From positions 28,362,852-28,426,851 of the forward strand of contig NC_056040.1 in assembly GCF_004379255.2 (NCBI RefSeq): a stretch of 64,000 nucleotides of DNA, written 5' to 3'. This DNA comes from Salvia splendens. Taxonomy: Eukaryota > Streptophyta > Magnoliopsida > Lamiales > Lamiaceae. Position 1 is the stretch's first letter; each line of letters starts with the position of its first letter. Position numbers and translations under genes: made by a program. Positions 22,291 to 34,100 of the stretch are shown here, piece after piece. The notes beneath the pieces were generated by a model. That model was not told the DNA's origin and made no database searches. It saw only the letters and a program-made list of their open reading frames with translations.

Positions 22291-22705
22291 TCTTTTCCAT
22301 TTGACTTTTTTGAACCGTGTTCATTGATGCATTGACTTCAACAACGGAAAGTTTGTTGCAATGCCCATTAAAACAGTTGATGGCTTGCATGAAGAAACCT
22401 GTGAATGATGGTTCTGATTCTGAAAGATCTAATATTGGAGCAACCAATAAGACAAATGCTCTTCTTGACCTTGCCTTAAGGCAGCAGTTTGATCGTGAAT
22501 TTCTCTTAGATGTTCGAAAAACAAATGAACTCGATCTATTGTAATTGGAGTTAGCTAGGTGGACTCAGGGTTTTGTAGCAGGAGATTTGGCACAACTAGT
22601 AAATGAGGCTTGTATGATTGCTTTAAATGAAGCCATTAGCTCGAGAGCTTACAAATACAAGTTTGACGATGGGTATGAAGCATTTGGAAACCCATTGTCA
22701 GATTA
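22291..22705 (+). pseudogene. CDC48C/NVL-type AAA ATPase, Walker B half (broken)
   Basis: One frame reads VFIDALTSTTE, then QLMACMKK, NIGATNKTNALLDLALRQQF, a TAA at about 22543, then LELARWTQGFVAGDLAQLVNEACMIAL and a final stop near 22703. It aligns with the second half of an AAA domain: Walker B, sensor 1 (GATN) and the GF.GADL helix. Compared with family knowledge, the DE pair of Walker B is lost (FID runs straight into AL). The RPGRFD arginine-finger segment is shortened to RQQFD, and there is an internal stop. It continues the fragment at 2903-3198; the missing middle is probably lost. Confidence 0.75.
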
Positions 22706-23592
22706 ACCATGTCCAACTTTCATGTAATCCTATTCTTTTATTCCCTACAAGTTGGCAAAGAAAGAATTGAGTATTGATACTGGATTGATCTATAATCTTC
22801 CCTCTTTTTTTATATTTATTTTTGTATCCTAAAACGATTTTTTTTTCTCAAAAACTATACGTACCCACCATTGAACCCCCTTTTCTTTTGTGTTACTTGA
22901 TAAGAGTAATGTAACATTAGTTGGTCTTTTTTGTTTCAACATTTTTAGCTTATAATTTTTATCATATTGCGTTAACCGCTTGGATTATGCATGGTTTAAT
23001 GCTTTGAAGTGTCATATTTTTTGTTTTGTTGAACTAACATAAGGCTTTTATCTTTTCCAATCAACATTGCTCTATCTAGCTATCTTCTTTTCATAGTCTG
23101 TTTCTAAAATTTTCCAAATTACCCATGTAACTAGATATTTTCTTCTGGTTAAATTTTGGCATATCTGTGAAAATAAATATTAACTTATATAAAGTTTATT
23201 ATATATACACCTATGATATAACCCAAAATTAATTAAAAACTTTCTACCTTTCACCTTCTGGCTTATGGCAGGCAGCTAATTCCATGGCATGTCCTTCTGC
23301 TGAAATGGAAGAGTTTTCCAAAACATCATCTACAAACTGGAATGTCGCCGAAATAGTCCTTTTTTTACAGTTCCGTCAAAAACTAACGGTCAACGCTAAT
23401 TGCACAGTGACATGACCGTTAGTTTTTTAATGGAACCGTAAAAAAAGGAACACTCCGACAAGAATTTCATTTGTTATGGACCTATTTTTATAAAAGGGAA
23501 TGTTTTGGACCAAATTTGTATTTTGATCATATGTTTAGGACCAAAATTTACCTTTACTCTAAAATATACTATTCAAAAAGTTCTAACTATGT
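22706..23592. other. intergenic spacer with a decayed inverted repeat
   Basis: No gene seen. Around 23350-23460 a short imperfect inverted repeat (AGTTCCGTCAAAAACTAACGG / CCGTTAG..GGAACCGT) and phrases such as TTTTGGACCAAATTTG resemble the termini of the MULE next door. This may be a relic of a related element. Confidence 0.4.
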
Positions 23593-23601
23593 TTCAATTT
23601 A

Positions 23602-24984
23602 GACTAAAGTCCCAAAATGATCCTTAACATATTGCGTTTTTTTTTAATTTTGGTCCAAAACATTATCTTTTGAATTATTCGGTCCCTCACGTTTGAAATC
23701 GGATCACATTTGGTCCATTTTGGACGGTTCTGTCAAATTTTTGACGGTTTTAATTACCGGGTCACAAATCCGTCACCAATCTGTCACTAACTGGGAGAAA
23801 CTGATCCGTCACAAATCCGTCACAAATCCGTCACCATGAAGTTTCTTGAGATTGAAAAACCAAATTCATTGTTGTTCCAGCCGGAGCTGCTCGCCATCCC
23901 ACTCTCCCTCGCCCCTCTCTCGAAATCATCCCCCAATTTCCTCACCGGACCTTTCCTCACCGCTACAGCCTCCTCCTGCTCGTCCTCCTCATCCATCAAT
24001 CCGACCACGCGCCGCCGCTTAATCGCCACCGGAGCTAGCGGCGGGGAGGGGGTTTTATCGATCTCGACACGGATCTGGTCTTCTGCGGCCGATTTCGCGG
24101 TGGATTTCTTCGGAATCGGAGTGCGCTTGAAGATCTGCTCCTTCTGCGACGTGACGAACGAACCTCACGTTCAGAGCGCAGTGGACGAAGCCGTTTCCAA
24201 GCACGGCAAGCTCGACGTCATGTTCAACAACGCCGGAATCTTGGACCGGTGGGTCGCGGCATTGTAGACTGCACCCAGGCCGACTTCGAGCACGTGCTCC
24301 GCGTCAACGTTGCCGGCGTCTTCCTAGGCACCAAACACGCCGCGCGTGTCATGAGACGCGGCGGCGGCGGCGCCATCATCAACATGGCGAGCGTGTGCGG
24401 CGTGGTGGGAGGGGTGGCGACGCACGCGGTGGTGGGGCTGACGAGGAATGCCGCGGTGGAATTAGGGCGGTACGGGATCAGAGTGAACTGCGTGTCGCCC
24501 TTCGTGTGATGTCGAGGTCGTTGATGGGTCGGGCGGAGGAGGATCCGATGGATGATGTCAAGTTGCATCTTATCGGAAAGAAGCTCGAGCCAGAGGATGT
24601 TGCTGAGGCGGTTGTCTATTTAACGAGTGATGAATTGAGGTGTGTGAATGGACATAATTTGATTGGGGGATGATTTCGAGAGAGTGGCGAGGCAGAGTGG
24701 GATTGCGAGCAGCTCTGGCTGCAACAACAATGAATTTGGTTTTTCAATCTCAAGAAATTTAATGGTGACGGATTTGTGACGGATTTGTGACGGACCAGTT
24801 TCTCCCAGTTAGTGACGGATTTGTGACCCAGTAATTAAAACCGTCAAAAATTTGATGGAACCGTCCAAAATGGACCAAATGTGATCCGATTTCAAATGTG
24901 AGGGACCGAATAATTCAAAAGATAATGTTTTGGACCAAAATAAAAAAAATGCAATATGTTAAAGACCATTTTGAGACTTTAGTC
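23602..24984 (+). mobile_element. Pack-MULE-like element with long TIRs and captured gene fragment
   Basis: Terminal inverted repeats of about 280 bp: left 23602 onward (GACTAAAGTCCCAAAATGAT), right ending at 24984 as its reverse complement with few mismatches. They extend inward to about 23890 and 24705. A perfect 9-bp target duplication TTCAATTTA flanks it (23593-23601 and 24985-24993), the length typical of Mutator-like elements. Between the TIRs there is no transposase, but a GC-richer block with pieces of a host short-chain dehydrogenase gene. That is the definition of a Pack-MULE. The TIRs contain tandem CCGTCACAAAT phrases. Confidence 0.9.
24130..24674 (+). pseudogene. captured short-chain dehydrogenase/reductase fragment
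   Basis: Three frames must be joined: [21 protein letters not shown] and [10 protein letters not shown] (24147-24240), then [38 protein letters not shown] and [20 protein letters not shown] (24279-24505), then LEPEDVAEAVVYLTSDELRC and GHNLIGG (24590-24674). This is a classical plant SDR of the secoisolariciresinol-dehydrogenase/ABA2-like group (SDR110C type), with NNAG and the NMAS serine block. The Rossmann TGxxxGIG start and the catalytic YxxxK are missing: ATHA runs directly into VVGL where the Tyr/Lys segment should be. Two frameshifts plus this deletion exclude enzyme activity. It has no intron. Confidence 0.82.
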
Positions 24985-25209
24985 TTCAATTTAATACATT
25001 CTGTTGCATGTCTTTGAACATAGTTTACTTTTTGACCTACTTGGTATAAAAAAAGAAAATATAATGAATTTTTTTTATGAATATGATACAATCATAAAAT
25101 TTTTTGTATAACATGAAACATAGCCAAAGAATTAATGACATCTAAACAAAAATAACAAAATGTATTAAAATAAACATAAATAAAACTTTTTATATACTTA
25201 TAATATATA

Positions 25210-25454
25210 GTCCCTACGTCTTGGAATAAGAGTCCTATTTAGTTATGCATGTTTTAAGAAATATAAAGAAAAATGTATTGAAAAAGGTAGTGGAATATGT
25301 ATCTCACTTATACATATTAGTTTTATAATAAAATGTGAATGAAATAAGTTAGTGGAATTTGCATTTATTTACCATTTATGGTAAAAATGAAATAGTAGGA
25401 CTTTTATTGTGGAACGGACTGAAAATGTAAAACATGACTCTTGGACGATGATAG
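25210..25454. mobile_element. Stowaway-like MITE (degenerate)
   Basis: Starts GTCCCTACGTCTTGG after TA and ends with GGAACGGACTG..CTCTTGGACGATGATAGTA, a degraded form of the CTCCCTCCGTCC / GGACGGAGGGAG pair that recurs in this window. The interior includes TTTTATAATAAAATGTGA, shared with the copy at 29107. The surrounding 24994-25500 has no gene. Confidence 0.5.
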
Positions 25455-25504
25455 TATATTTTGAATTTTTTGTACCAATACAAAACACGACTAGTAAAAT
25501 ACTT

Positions 25505-25810
25505 TTATACTATGGATTTACCCCTCCAAAATCCAAATACTGAGCTCGACAAATTTATCACACACTTCAACTGACAGTCACCTAAACATGCCCACCAGTC
25601 ACCGGGAAACTCCTCTTTCCAGCGTAGAATCGAGCGTGTCCGAAGAAAGCGTACGCGTCGGCGGGACTCTCCAAGCGTGTGACGACCAAATTCAGCGCTG
25701 CCTCGTCGATGATGCTGCCGCCTCCGGAGCAAAAAACCCCAGCGACGCACAAAACTTGCAGTTGTCGTGGACGAGCCAACAGCCAAACGGCAGAAACATG
25801 ACGAGATTGA
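25505..25810 (-). other. unidentified coding-like fragment
   Basis: GC-richer than its surroundings. On the minus strand one frame reads CSGGGSIIDEAALNLVVTRL and AYAFFGHARFYAGKRSFPV then stop. Another frame from 25816 opens with MASISSCFCRLAVG. The composition looks like a short piece of a real gene, but I do not recognise it. It ends at the Harbinger insertion, and its continuation is not evident on the other side. Confidence 0.3.
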
Positions 25811-27802
25811 GGCCATCTACAACACTGTCTCTTATCCGTCTCTTAACCGTCTCATCCCTTAACTATTCATGGACCCCACTGTACTTTTCACTCCATCTCT
25901 TAACTAAGAGACAGAACCTGCAACCCTCCATCTCTTATCCGTCTCTTAACCATCTCATCTCTTAACTATTCATTCAATTTCATTTTTTATTTTTATTTCC
26001 AACAAATTCAATTAATAAAAACACACTTCATTAAATAAAATAAAATTACAACTTAAAATTCTTCAAAAATTAAAAAAACATAATTAAAAATCCTAAAAAA
26101 TGAAAAATACATAATTTAATTTCTTCCGCTCACTCTCTCTACCGGTTGCCAAATTTTGCCCAAAAGGGCTCCATTAGATCATCTTGGAGTTGGGCGTGGG
26201 CGGTAGAATCACGTGTTCTTGCTCGAATAGACAACTGATCTTGCAAAGACGGATGCACTCCACTGCGAGGCAGACTACTTGCGGTAGAGCTTCCGGGGGT
26301 TTCAGGGTCGAACCAATTTCCCGCCTCAGGTCCTTCGTCGGTGACAATCATGTTGTGCAAGATTATGCACGTATACATGATGTCGACCATACTCTCCATG
26401 AACCACGTACGAGCCGGGGATTTGATAATGTTGAAGCGTGCTTGGAGAACCCCGAACGCTCTCTCTACATCATTGCAAGCAGCCTCCTGCTTCTGTGTAA
26501 AAAGAGCCTGTTTTTCGTTCAACGGCTTGTTGAACGTCTTCACGAAGGTTGACCACTTCGGGTAGATGCCGTCGGCAAGATAGTACCCCATTTTATACCG
26601 CCGCTTGTTAGCGATGAAGTTGATGGCCGGCGCTTTACCATCCAAAACTCCGGCGAAGAGGACAGATTGGTTGAGCACGTTGACGTCGTTGTTCGATCCG
26701 GGGACCCCGAAGTACGCATGCCAAATCCATAGCCGGTAGTCGGCAACGGCCTCGAGTATAACGGTGGGGTGGGTGCCTTTGTGGCCGCTCGTGTATGACC
26801 CCCTCCACGCCACAAGGCAATTCTTCCATTGCCAATGCATGCAATCGACGCTACCAAGCATCCCGGTGAATCCATGCACTTCTTCGTGAAGGTGGAGCAG
26901 TAACTGACAATCTGCCGTGCTTGGCTTCCGGAGAAATTCGTCGGTGAAGGCTGCCCGGACGCCTTTGCAAAATTGCATCAAGCACATTCTCCCAGTGCTT
27001 TATCCAATGTGGAGGTATTCGTCGAACAAATCCGCCGTTTGTCCAGTAGCAAGCTGACGGATTGCTGCAGTACATTTCTGCAGCGTCGTGTGGCTGGGAC
27101 GGCCAACGACGTCGAACCCTTCTTGGAAGAACTCTTCCCGGGCTGCCAATGTATTTGCGATGTGGAGAAATAGCTGTTTCCGCATGCGAAAACGGCGACA
27201 GAAGTAGGTATCTCCCCATACCGGGTTATCACAGAAGTAGTCGCGTACTAACCTTGCGGCGGCTTCCTCCCGGTTACGATGGATGTAAGTCTGGGATCGT
27301 CTTTGAGGCGGCGCGGCTTCCTCCGCCTCCCTACGTCGATCTTCTTCAAGCGATTCTTCTATTATTCGACGCATTTGCTCAAATGGATCCATGAATTACT
27401 TAAATTTGGGAGAAGAATAAAAGAGATGATTTGAGATGAAATTGGAGTGGAAAGAGAGATGATTTGAGAAGAATAGATGTGTGTTTGTGTGTGTGAAAGA
27501 GAAGTATTTATATAGTAAAAAAAGAAAAAAAATAATTTATTTTAAAAAATGACCATTGAATGGTCATATGACTGTTTTTTATTGTTTATTTTATTATATT
27601 AAATTCAATTTTTAAAAAAAAATTATTTATTGCGTCAGCGTGACGATGCCCACTCGCGGGCCGGCGAGTGGGCGTCACGTGTGGCTCCAGCGCGCGCCAC
27701 GTCGCGCAGGCGCGTGGCGAGCTGTCTCGCGCGCCGTCTCGCGCCCGTCTCGTCTCGGAGGGACGAGATAAGGGACACCCGTGAGAAGCGTTGCGGGTGC
27801 CC
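25811..27802 (-). mobile_element. compact PIF/Harbinger element (2.0 kb)
   Basis: Left end GGCCATCTACAACACTGTCT and the reverse complement of the right end (GGGCACCCGCAACGCTTCTC) form imperfect terminal inverted repeats. Both flanks carry TGA (25808-25810 and 27803-27805), a 3-bp duplication as expected for the family. It encodes one DDE transposase on the minus strand; no Myb-like second ORF is present. Subterminal regions repeat TCTCTTATCCGTCTCTTAACC (left) and GTCTCGCGCC (right). Confidence 0.82.
26139..27392 (-). pseudogene. Harbinger DDE transposase with a single nonsense codon
   Basis: One frame of about 417 codons from ATG at 27392 to the stop at 26139, broken only by TAA at 27000-27002 (..EYLHIG-stop-STGRMCL). 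N-terminal part: acidic/basic helices, then YFCRRFRMRKQLFLHIAN and GRPSHTTLQKCTAAIRQLA, the helix-turn-helix-like region of plant nuclease-type (HARBI1) transposases. Catalytic domain: GMLGSVDCMHWQW (first D), WHAYFGVPGSNNDVNVL (second D), ADGIYPKWSTFVKT, and DVERAFGVLQARF (E), then YTCIILHNMI. All three catalytic acids are present. The nonsense codon probably inactivates it, but it is an otherwise young copy. Confidence 0.9.
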
Positions 27803-27837
27803 TGAGAGTGCGAATCGGCAAATATAGGTAGCTAGGG

Positions 27838-28035
27838 CATCCGCTTCAGTTAGTCATTCAGATTCTAACGTTAAGGAACTCGGTTCTGCTAGGAATCATA
27901 AATCTGGGGGTGATATGGGAGAAAAGGATGCGAATGGGGGTAATGTGGCAATAATTGGGGAAGGAAAAAAATTAGGGGATAGTAAGAGAGAGCCCGAAAT
28001 AATCATCACCCAATATTTAACTTATAAAATTATAA
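27838..28035 (+). other. unidentified open stretch right of the Harbinger element
   Basis: A plus-strand frame of about 60 codons (HSDSNVKELGSARNHKSGGD, then NVAIIGEGKKLGDSKREPEI) without a start codon. Hydrophilic with a codon-like texture, but I do not recognise a family. It could be the continuation of a gene disrupted by the Harbinger insertion, or the 3' flank of the vWA gene. Confidence 0.25.
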
Positions 28036-28135
28036 TATAGTAATGTTTTGTAACAGCGGCTGAAACATCTATAGAGAAGAGATATTAATAAATATACAAG
28101 TTTGTGGGTTATGTACTTCTGTTTCCGAACTCTCA

Positions 28136-31100
28136 TCATTCTTCCCCACCGCAGCACGCACTGCAGCAGCTGTAACAGCCTAAGCATGCTACGGCACTGA
28201 TGAGCTGAGTTAAGACGATGCCGCACTGATCGTTCATCCGCGAGCATACTTGGATGCAGCACATGCAGCAGCAGTGCCTCCAGCACCTCCCGCAACACCC
28301 ACAACCCGACTTTGCTAATACTTCAGCAGCCTCGAGCTCGTCAGGGTCACCGTACCCTGACGGGATGTTCTCCCCTGTTGCACTCAGACTGCCATACCCG
28401 AGCCCGATGTTGTGCATTGTGGAGATCACTTTTGGCTTTGGCTCTTCCTTGTGATGAGAGTCGCCTTTTCTGGATGACTGCAGCCAATATTTGTATTGCA
28501 AGACAGTAATTATCTTAGAAATGCGCAAGACTAGATAATTTACGATGAATTCGACAAAGGGCAAAGGTGAACAAGATTCACTGAAAGTTTTTTTTTTAAC
28601 ATGGACTACTTCCTTTCGAAGACTGAATATATTTACCTTTTTGGTATCTGCATTTGCTTTCCCTCTTTGTGTCTCAAGCAAAACCAAGCTCGTGTACTCA
28701 GAGACGACGGTATTCAGCTCACTCATTTTTGCTATCTGTTAAGGATGAAAAACAGCCATCAACTTTAAGGCAACATATGTAGTGAATTGAGGTCAATGGA
28801 AGATTAATTTAGACAACCTTCTTCTCAAGCTCCTGATTTTTTGAAAACCATGCCTGAGCTGTCAGTAATTCGATCTGATGCTTGGCTACCATCTGTCAGA
28901 AAAGTGCAGGTAAATATGTAAATAGAAATTTTGGATCTGTCAATGGAAAAAATTAATAACTCAAAAAACTATATTAGAAAATTAACCAATTCATAAGATG
29001 TTGCTAATGACATGAGTGGAAACTAATTCCGTTCTTAAGTATTAGTCTGATGGTATACAGAATCACATTTAATTATCTCTAGAATGCACCGACAGAAATA
29101 ACATTACTCCCTCCGTCCTACTTTAGCAGTCCCAGTTGAGTTGAGCGCGGATTTTAAGAAATGGAAGGAAAGTTGGTGGAAAAAAATAGTGGAATGCAGG
29201 TCCCATTTTTATATACTAGTTTTATAATAAAATGTGAGTGGAATCGAGTTAGTGGAATGTGGGGCCTATCAGTACTATTTATGGAAGATTATTTATGGAA
29301 GATTCTACTAATGTGAGACGGACTAAAATGGAAAACCGGGACTACTAAAGTGGGACGGAGGGAGTATTATTTAAGAGATGGGTCATTATTATCAGATGAC
29401 TGAAAAGGACAAGAAACCACATCGTTACAGAAACAGAGATGCGACCTTATATGCTGACAATCTCTAACAAAAAGCAGTAAATATAGAATGGTATATATTC
29501 TCTAACAGTTGAGAACATATGCTTGTCCAATCTACACGTTAAAGTTGTACAGCCTTCAAGACATTTTAAGTTTATGGAGTATTTTTTAAAACATCATCAG
29601 CTAATGATTTGTCAAATAGGGAAATAATCATTAAACTAGCACAAATAAATTGGGATTAACAAGGATAAAGAATCTTAGATTAAAATGCTTTATAATATGG
29701 AACTGATGCACATTTTAGAAAATTATACGCATCGTAAATGCAGTAGTAATTATCACCTTTGATACAGGTATCTCCTTTGCCTCTTCCACATTCAGGTCTA
29801 GAGTAAAACCGGACATATCTCCAAGGCGACCATTGAGTTTAAGGGTCTTAGGGAATGTTCCCTGGTATCTGCCTGACACAACAAAGGGGCTTTCAGAGGA
29901 AAGGTCCGGAATTTGGCAAGGAAACACCTAACATGAAAGTAGTGCTTTGTTAAAAATGTCTGTACTTGAAACTGCATAAGCAATACAAATAGGCCGTAGA
30001 AGTCAAAATTATAATGTAGTACAAAATATATAATTGAATGCAAATAATAAAATAAAAGAATAAGAATAACACATCATAATAAGCAGTACAGCAGATTTGG
30101 GTTCTACTAAAAGATCAGAAGTGAGATGTCGGAAGACTGACATGAATCAATCATTCAAGAAGTAATAGTTGAATTCAAATCCACATGATGTGCTAATAGA
30201 TCCATTACATTGCATGGGAAAGTTGGAAAAGGGCAGACAGTGCAGTAAAAGGAAAAGCATAATAATGCATCTGGAGATCAAAACAATAAACAATACCTCA
30301 AGATCATCAAGTCCATCTAAATTCTGGAAAGCAATATCTGCCAGAAAAATGGATGATGCTCTAGCAAAAAGACCTTCCAGTCGAGACTCAATAGATTCTG
30401 CCAAATCATAGAAATAATATGAAAAGTAATAACATGTGTTGCAAGTTAATAGAAACAATAAAAGAAGTAAGATCGGTTGAAAAAGGACGCTCATGCATTA
30501 TCAAAAGGTTAAAATATCAAAAGGACGCTCATGCATTATCAACTAAGAATGACAGAGGCTTAGTGAAACTTTAACTAAACAACATTACAAGACAATTTTC
30601 TTACTAAATGGAAAATCAACTAAAATAAATACTTGAAGAGAAAAGACATCTTGGGTGTTTCAAGCATAATATTTCCTTATACCTGATTATTATAAGAGGG
30701 AAATGAATAAAGGTAGAAAAACTTACCCACGTCACTAGCAGCATCATGATGCCCATGACTAGTCATTGCAAGCTGCCGAAGAAAATAATGATTGCAAAAT
30801 TTCCCTAAAAATCCAAAACAGTTGTCTAGGTATCAGCTAAAGAAGTTTGAGCAAAAATGGAAGGTTATATGAGACCACTAGAAGCAAAGCAATTTCTAAA
30901 ATTATTCAATTTAGTATCTGAATGCTAAAAAGGCTAGAACGAAATCATATTAAGGACAAGTACAGAAGAAATAAATGAACTTTTAAAGGGGCACCGGTTT
31001 TAATGCAAATTTGGTAAAGGAAAAAATGGTGTTAGTGGAGAATGGGTCCCACCTCATTAAAGAGAAAAAAAGTGTCCTAAAATAGAAAGTTCATAAGTTT

Positions 31101-34100
31101 AAGGGATGGACTAAAAATGAAATAGTTCATATTTTTAAGAGTGGAGGGAGTAGTTTATACATAATCCCAAAAGCTAAGGTTTCGCGCCAAAGTGTCATGT
31201 TAAATTTTACTTATTGAAAGTTATTAATTTTAAGAGTGGAGGGAGTAGTTTATACATAACACCTTTTCAATCATAGGCAAACTGACAGGTTTCTTACATT
31301 GTGGGAAAAAAATAATGATGCAACCACAGCATCTAATGTCCTCCAGAGAAGCTGGTCATATAGCTTATGAAGCAAGTCAAAGTGTGGAAAGCTCTTATGT
31401 AAAACTAAAGTGTGGAACTACTGGCATATAAAAGATCTGTAAATTCTTAGCAAGCAACTATCAAGTAACCTACTGCTTCCTTTTGAAGACCATATACATC
31501 AATAAATTGGTCTGAACAGAACTTTAGATTGTCCAACGATGAACTCGCATTCTACCTCCCTACGGATCGACTCCTTGTATCAGTACAAAATTTTAATAGG
31601 TTTTACTTTTAATAAGTTAGGTTAATTTTCCTTGATCACCAGTCCCAGACCACCAGTCCCATTAAGATATCCAAGATATATCTAATTTGAAATGTTAGTA
31701 CATAAAATGCATACCTATGCCCAGTGTGTATATTCTTGGAGAAATATTTTTGTAGTTTGTTAGCTGATTTCTCACAGTGCCACAAATATTTATCTCATCT
31801 TCAACAGCCCCATCAGTAATAAGAAAAATTATGGGAATTGAGTCGGAATTATCTAATAATATCTTGATGGCCTGAAAGTAAAAGGAGTTACCACATTAGA
31901 GGTGTCACATAACAACATAAAGAGCATTATAGAATGAAAGAAGGTAAAGTAACATAAAAGATGTTTAGTAATGAAGAAGACTTTTCACAGCATCAAGTTC
32001 TGTAAAACAGCAATGCTTTGCTATTCATTATCCACATATAAATTATACCACAATTTAGCACTTATTCTTACTGAAGGTTAACTTCCATATTGCAAAATTT
32101 GACCCCATAGCCCAACCCATAATAATGCCTCCATATCTGATTGGCAAGGCACATAGATATCATACAAATATTCACATCAAGGTCTTAGAAGATTAAAAAA
32201 AATACCTGATTTAGCGGAAACAGAATGTTTGTGGCACCACTTGCTACAAAATTTGAATTAACCCATTTATAAGCATTTTCAATATTTTCCACAGTTGCTG
32301 GCTCCAAAGTCGAGGAGAACATGCAAGTTTCATCATTGAATGCTATCACATTAAACAAATCTTTGGGACCAAGTCTGGCAAGTCCAGAAAATAGTGCACT
32401 TTTTGTATCTTCTAGGGGTTGACCTCTCATGCTTCCACTGATGTCAACAATAAACACAACTTCCTTCCGGAAAACCTATAAAACTCAAATGGAGGTTGTC
32501 TAGAGTTATTCCCAAAGCAGAAGATGAACTTTGAATGTTTATGTAATAGCATTAAAAAGAAGGTGATTACAAGTTACGCTAGCACTATAGCAAATTCATT
32601 AAATGCTGAAAACTGGAAGTTGGCTAGTGTTAATCCCAAAGCAGAAGACAAACTTTAAATGTTATGCAGTGGAAATAAACAAGAGAAGGTAAATATGAGA
32701 ATCTCAAACATAAAAAGCATTCAATATAGAAAATTTAAAATGCTTTCTTTCTCAATAAAATTTACACCAGCAATATCTATAAAAAGGTATCTTTAGTAGG
32801 ATATCAGGACTGGATAATAAATTACCTTTCCACTCTCCTTCTTTCCTGGGTAAAGGTAGCAATAAAACATATCTCTACGATCCACATCACCTACCAATGG
32901 TGGATTCAAGAGTACAGAACCAAAAGTATGACTTGTAGATACCTGAAAAACATTAGTTAGAACACTATATGAATTTATTCAGGCGCATATCAAAGTGTCT
33001 TATATTATAAAAACAGCTTGTGACAAGAAATTTGAGCTTTTTCTTTCATATGTTCCTTCAAGGATAGTATAATAATTGCTAAATCACCGAGTAGTAGAGT
33101 TTCATAGTTCATAGAAATATCATGAGCTAGAATTCTTACTGTGTATGAAAATATAAAATCATTGCTTGACCATGAAAGAACTTCGGAGTCATAGAGGAAA
33201 CCCAACTTTCGTTCTTGTCTTCTTCGCTCCTAAAATGTTACAAATCGAAAGGGTAAAAATAAAAGCTTGGTAAAATCAAATCATAATGAACAATTTTTCC
33301 ACGATTACCAAGAGAACCTGAAAAACGACGGTACCTTTAAAGGATGACTAGTTGTTTTGCACAGAATCTCTGTTTCAGGACCAGCAGTAACATTCAATTC
33401 TATCTTCTCCCTTTTCGATATCTTCTTTGCAGCAGGAGTTACATACTCAGGGAAACTAAAAGGAATCCTCAAGGTGAATTGTCCATTATGATAGAGTAAT
33501 TTTTGAGACCATCTCATTTTAACTGATATATTGGTTCCACCATCAACCTGAATAGATAAATGACATATATCTCACATAAATGACATATATGCACACAGAA
33601 ACAGCATAAGCATCAAAGAGCGGAAGTGAACAGTTGCCTGGGGGACTGTGAGAGTGAATATATGGGCTTTCAAGAAGCCTCCGCCTTCAGTTTTTCCAAC
33701 ATTTTCCGAAGCTTTATCACTGTCCACGGAAATGAATTCGGTGCCATAGGATTTCCTTGGTACCTCAACTTCCACACCTAGAATTGAACCCTGTTAGCCA
33801 AAAATAATATCCCTCTTAAGAATCAAGAAGCATAAATACAATTTAAAGCCATTTCCAGAAGTTCAACATTAAACAGAAGGAAAATCATGAATGGTGATGT
33901 CAAATCATTGCTTCCACAATAAAGCAAAAAATCAAAACATTAGTGAAGCATTTTTACACGCATCAACAAAGGGCAAATTGCATCAACATAGCATATTGAA
34001 AATTAGTAGTAAAATGTAAAATTGAAATTGAAAATGACCTGTTCGCCCATTGGAACCGCGATGCGGCAATCGCAGCTGCGGCTGCCCATGACGCAGTGGA

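Noticed and set aside
23836..24267. 143-codon frame taken as a complete SDR gene
   Set aside because: The frame spans the TIR of the MULE, then non-SDR sequence, and shifts out at 24267. It is a captured fragment.
28254..28742. Plus-strand frames opposite the end of the vWA gene
   Set aside because: They are antisense shadows of the last two exons of an intact minus-strand gene.
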